From NCBI GenBank assembly GCA_019417325.1, contig DXVO01000007.1:1-64000 (forward strand): 64,000 bases of DNA, read 5' to 3'. The notes under the pieces are model-generated. The model worked only from the letters and a program-made list of their open reading frames with translations, was not told the origin of the DNA and made no database searches. How positions within the stretch are numbered: the stretch's first letter is position 1; each line of letters opens with the position of its first letter. This DNA is from Parabacteroides sp. (GTDB lineage: Bacteria > Bacteroidota > Bacteroidia > Bacteroidales > Tannerellaceae). The position numbers and the translations under genes were made by a program. Below, one piece after another: positions 61,901-64,000 of the stretch.

Positions 61901-62307
61901 AGACTTATGCTTCGAGGGTAAAAGAAGGAGTGAAGCTGATTTGTGAATTGCCGGAAGGGGATTGTTTCATTCTCTCCGAGAAAAACAGGTTGACACAAGT
62001 GATTTCCAATTTTCTGAGTAATGCCTGCAAGTTTACGTCCAAAGGTTCTATTTGCATGGGGTATAAGCCTATAGAGGGAGGTCTGCGTTTTTATGTTTTA
62101 GATACAGGAAAAGGAATTGCTCCGGAAAATGTACCAAATGTTTTCAATCGTTTTGCTAAATTTGATGCGTTCGTACAAGGTACAGGGTTGGGACTTTCCA
62201 TCAGCCAGTCGATCATACAGCATTTAGGAGGCGAAATAGGTGTGGAGTCCGTCTTAGGCGAAGGTACGGAATTTTGGTTTACTTTGCCTTGCGATTCTTA
62301 TTCTTGA
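58912..62307 (+). CDS. multi-PAS sensor histidine kinase with periplasmic ABC-substrate-binding-like domain
   Basis: A 1131-residue membrane kinase. A hydrophobic leader (residues 10-25) is followed by a periplasmic domain (about 35-340: TILLISSYSPIREEGNHVIS) of the ABC substrate-binding type, then a transmembrane helix (about 366-390, LFSLTIILMLVLLIVSLFYR). Four PAS-like modules lie at about 400-520, 527-650, 655-775 and 780-900. HisKA has His922 (NMSHEIRTPLNAIVGFS), and HATPase (about 1020-1128) has NFLSNACKFTSKG and GTGLGLSISQS. There is no receiver domain, so it needs an external response regulator, and none is adjacent. The signal is unknown. Confidence 0.9.
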   Translation: MELHKIHLLLKRILLLLLLLSTLDTWGHRANNNPEKTILLISSYSPIREEGNHVISAFVEQMSEKMPAKVQVEYMSSEQYPLFSSWQEWMIQLFQAYKDKPDVVVLLGNEAWSSYKMTCKKGWRDIPVVLGYVKETFVDYEKNADSDVLFSDGIHYISDTFDGFKVTGYFFKDYIMENLLLIKQLQPQIRHVAFCYDNRYAKGFYLNNLKQLFDKIDSLDLCYLSGTDFTTPELLDSIAKMDDSYALLSSGWYTDAVCNPHAYTMLHNELARMESFPVYQVMDQSRANMNYIGGYYVLGVEQGRDLALLTYDVLTKGIENSAVFQRTPAQPHYYINYPVLQKTGISEDLLPEGVLFYNAPTSLLEDHPLSVSLFSLTIILMLVLLIVSLFYRKRKEQYYKMANAHMMNLLGKMPDMAIIYDENLNIKYIVNPLEQVLFGTDWRKLIGVNVWNIKEVYPLSDSAMEELAQNVAHTMKTREVRVFNYEFIKGGFTYYIKARTVPLEDNQLICFMHDVTPYVKSEREVLKLKTFLQSIIDNLPVGLFVKDVSNKFRYLFYNQKVMEINGSSTSIVLGKNDYEIGNPTAELFSKEDLEVLQSNNPVSFEFVHKDPKTGEPQRWSVVTKTKYLDGEGRPYIIGTVVDTTEIRKSALELENIRKELSIALDAGTMSAWCYDIEKKEFYSLYKETVANESLSYEAAIQILHPDDEAKYRSFMERLSSGQDEKSKEIFRFKRTAEYNWYETYAIALKSDKTGEVIQIIGTERNITVEMQRKREQEENKLKLDFTLDAAQIISWEFNVDTLTFYSPKSTIFGEATIPLDIYLTFVQEDDALILRKGLEDLSAGRIRVMDVQIRIQTEILGSRWFEMHAVPYGQDEEGRATKLIGLRRDITDLKMTNELIELRDKAEESNRLKSAFLANMSHEIRTPLNAIVGFSNLIAQEDDPDEIAEYVKIIETNNELLLQLINDILDLSKIEAEQLDFNYSDVDIPALLRGLEQTYASRVKEGVKLICELPEGDCFILSEKNRLTQVISNFLSNACKFTSKGSICMGYKPIEGGLRFYVLDTGKGIAPENVPNVFNRFAKFDAFVQGTGLGLSISQSIIQHLGGEIGVESVLGEGTEFWFTLPCDSYS

Positions 62308-62353
62308 AAACTATTTTGAACAGATTTATGAGTAAAATTTAACCCCGACTATT

Positions 62354-64000
62354 ATGGAGACAGCATTTTTTATTTTATTGATATTGGTTGTTTGGATTAG
62401 CTTGCACAATTATATCGGCAAAGCCGTTTCAAATACAGAAAGCCTGAAGAAAGAAATAACCGAGCTCCGGAAACAACTGGAAGCAGTCCGTCCGAAAGCA
62501 GAGGCTATGAAAACTGTTCCGGTAGAAGAAAAAGTAGTCGTGGAAAAACAAGAAGTTTTTCCCGTTTCACCTAAGATAAAAACACCTTCCAAACCTAAGA
62601 AGAAGGCACGCCAGATTAATTATGAGAAATATATCGGAGAAAACTTATTCGGAAAGATAGGAATCCTGATACTTGTGATAGGTGTAGGCTTGTTTGTGAA
62701 ATATGCCATAGACAGGGATTGGATTAACGAAGTGTTCCGTACGGCACTGGGATTTGCGACCGGTATCGGGTTGCTTGTGATTTCCGGTAAGTTGCGTAAG
62801 ATCTACCTGACTTTCAGTTCATTACTGGCAGGCGGTGCATTTGCTGTCTTTTATGTAACGGTGGCAATGGCTTACCATTATTATGGATTGTTCAGCCAGA
62901 CATCCGCTTTTATCCTTTTGATTATATTTACTATTCTTGTAACTGTCTTATCCGTATTGTATAACCGGAGGGAGCTGGCTATTATCGCACTGATTGGAGG
63001 TTTTATCTCTCCTTTCCTGGTAAGCGATGGAATGGGAAGTTATATGGTACTGTTTGTTTATGTTTCCATCCTGAACCTCGGAATGTTCGGGTTGTCCTTG
63101 TATAAGAAATGGGGAGAATTGCCGCTTATCTGCTTTGCTGCAACCTATCTTATTCTTGGCGGCTATATATGGACGGCAGATCTGGATATTGCCCGGAGTC
63201 CGCAATTGCTTCATCTGATATTGTTCTCTTCCTTGTTTTATCTGACTTTCCTGTTACCGGTTGTTTCGATATTGAATACGGGAAATAATAAAATAAGCCA
63301 TTTGTTGCTGGCTGAGGTTTCATTGAACAATTTTATTTACCTGTTCTTTTGTCTGTATTTTTTTAGGGAAATGCAACCGGAACAGGATTTGAAAGGGCTT
63401 TTCCCGTTGGGGATCGCTTTAGTGAATGGAGCTATTGCATTTATTGTTAGCCGGAGGTTGACGGAAAATAAAATTATTTATCCAGCTTTAACGGGGCTTG
63501 CCCTGACATTTGTTTCCATCGCGATACCAGTGCAGTTGGAAGGAACTTTCATTACCCTTTTGTGGGCTTGCGAACTGGTCATTGTGCTTTGGCTCTTTAC
63601 CCGTTTCCGTATGGTTATCTATGAGTATTTTTCGATAGCCCTGCTTTTCCTGACCAATGCTTCCTATTTGATGGATATGGAAAATGCGATTACGGAGGGA
63701 GGCGTGGTTCCTTTGTTTGCCAATGGTATGTTTGCTACCGGTATATTTACAGGGCTTGCCTTGCTGGTGTGGTGCTGGCTGATGAATCGTGAAAAAGAGA
63801 TGTTTCAGGTTGCAAACGTATTGAAATATTCTCCGTTTAATGCATTTGCCCTGTTAAACGGATGTGCCATATTGTATATAGCCTTTATCCTCGAGTTTTT
63901 GCTGAATGTGAAAGACTCACATCTTTCAGTGGAACTGGCGCAAACGTTTACGGCTGCCGCTTTGCTGGCTCTGTTGCTGTGTCTGAAAAAGCGGTTTCCT
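62354..64000 (+). CDS. DUF2339 polytopic membrane protein (partial, runs off the window)
   Basis: The frame from the ATG at 62354 stays open to the last base (549 codons), so the gene is cut by the window end. An N-terminal helix (METAFFILLILVVWISLHNY) is followed by a coiled, charged linker (SLKKEITELRKQLEAVRPKA) and a Lys/Pro-rich stretch. Then INYEKYIGENLFGKIGILIL, VIGVGLFVKYAIDRDW begins the DUF2339 domain with many membrane helices. The family is common in Bacteroidetes and has no established function. It lies 46 nt after the kinase gene on the same strand. Confidence 0.85.
   Translation, partial: METAFFILLILVVWISLHNYIGKAVSNTESLKKEITELRKQLEAVRPKAEAMKTVPVEEKVVVEKQEVFPVSPKIKTPSKPKKKARQINYEKYIGENLFGKIGILILVIGVGLFVKYAIDRDWINEVFRTALGFATGIGLLVISGKLRKIYLTFSSLLAGGAFAVFYVTVAMAYHYYGLFSQTSAFILLIIFTILVTVLSVLYNRRELAIIALIGGFISPFLVSDGMGSYMVLFVYVSILNLGMFGLSLYKKWGELPLICFAATYLILGGYIWTADLDIARSPQLLHLILFSSLFYLTFLLPVVSILNTGNNKISHLLLAEVSLNNFIYLFFCLYFFREMQPEQDLKGLFPLGIALVNGAIAFIVSRRLTENKIIYPALTGLALTFVSIAIPVQLEGTFITLLWACELVIVLWLFTRFRMVIYEYFSIALLFLTNASYLMDMENAITEGGVVPLFANGMFATGIFTGLALLVWCWLMNREKEMFQVANVLKYSPFNAFALLNGCAILYIAFILEFLLNVKDSHLSVELAQTFTAAALLALLLCLKKRFP

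Noticed and set aside
1..64000. CRISPR array, prophage or restriction-modification system
   Set aside because: No regularly spaced repeats, Cas, phage structural or restriction-modification genes were found on reading both strands.

Overview
This 64 kb window is chromosomal DNA from a gut-type member of the Bacteroidales. Parabacteroides or a close relative is the best guess; the species cannot be fixed from sequence alone. The evidence is a SusC/SusD pair under ECF sigma/FecR control, fimbrillin lipoproteins, a PS-10 (S37) peptidase, DUF4954 and DUF2723 proteins, many promoters with the Bacteroidetes -7 box TAnnTTTG, and intergenic 'GCGTCATCCGCG'-type palindromes. Gene density is high, and most intergenic gaps hold recognisable promoters, terminators or repeats.

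Layout. 1-682: relic of an ISAon1-like transposon ORF between two direct repeats, then tRNA-Leu(CAA) with its promoter and terminator. 683-10268: housekeeping block with GDP-mannose synthesis (manC), a minus-strand run of pyruvate kinase, O-methyltransferase, rbfA and a LolC/E-type permease, then aroQ and xerD reading away from each other, a DUF4954 beta-helix protein and hflX. 10341-16196: a secreted protein, a small membrane protein, and an operon DUF2975 - sppA - DUF2975 - small XRE regulator whose promoter lies between two identical 15-bp palindromes. 16197-22199: a possible small RNA, a TrpB2-type tryptophan synthase beta chain, and two tandem paralogous outer-membrane proteins separated by a 642-nt non-coding repeat, followed by an rmlD-like reductase. 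22196-27728: PorT-type barrel, the 3' scrap of an alpha-L-fucosidase gene, asd, a lamin-tail-domain secreted protein and a YitT-family membrane protein.

27934-39946 (all minus): M16 peptidase, ECF sigma factor, FecR anti-sigma factor, SusC with an STN signalling domain, SusD, and a two-domain phosphoesterase (EEP nuclease/phosphatase fold fused to a metallophosphoesterase). This reads as a transport locus for a phosphorylated substrate. 40149-46665: GT87-like and DUF2723 membrane glycosyltransferases, a NodB-type deacetylase and an S37 peptidase. 46816-54377 (minus): a clostripain-type lipoprotein, a hypothetical gene with a structured leader, and a fimbrial locus (two fimbrillin-like lipoproteins, a DUF5119 lipoprotein, an AraC regulator) preceded by a GHL10 lipoprotein. 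54378-64000: a second copy of the non-coding repeat, uvrA, a methyltransferase, a large multi-PAS sensor kinase and a DUF2339 membrane protein cut by the window end.

The most noteworthy signals are the DUF2975/SppA/XRE operon with paired operators, the paired 600-nt repeat with a perfect internal hairpin and a shared reading frame, and the phosphoesterase SusCD locus. No CRISPR array, prophage or intact insertion sequence was seen.
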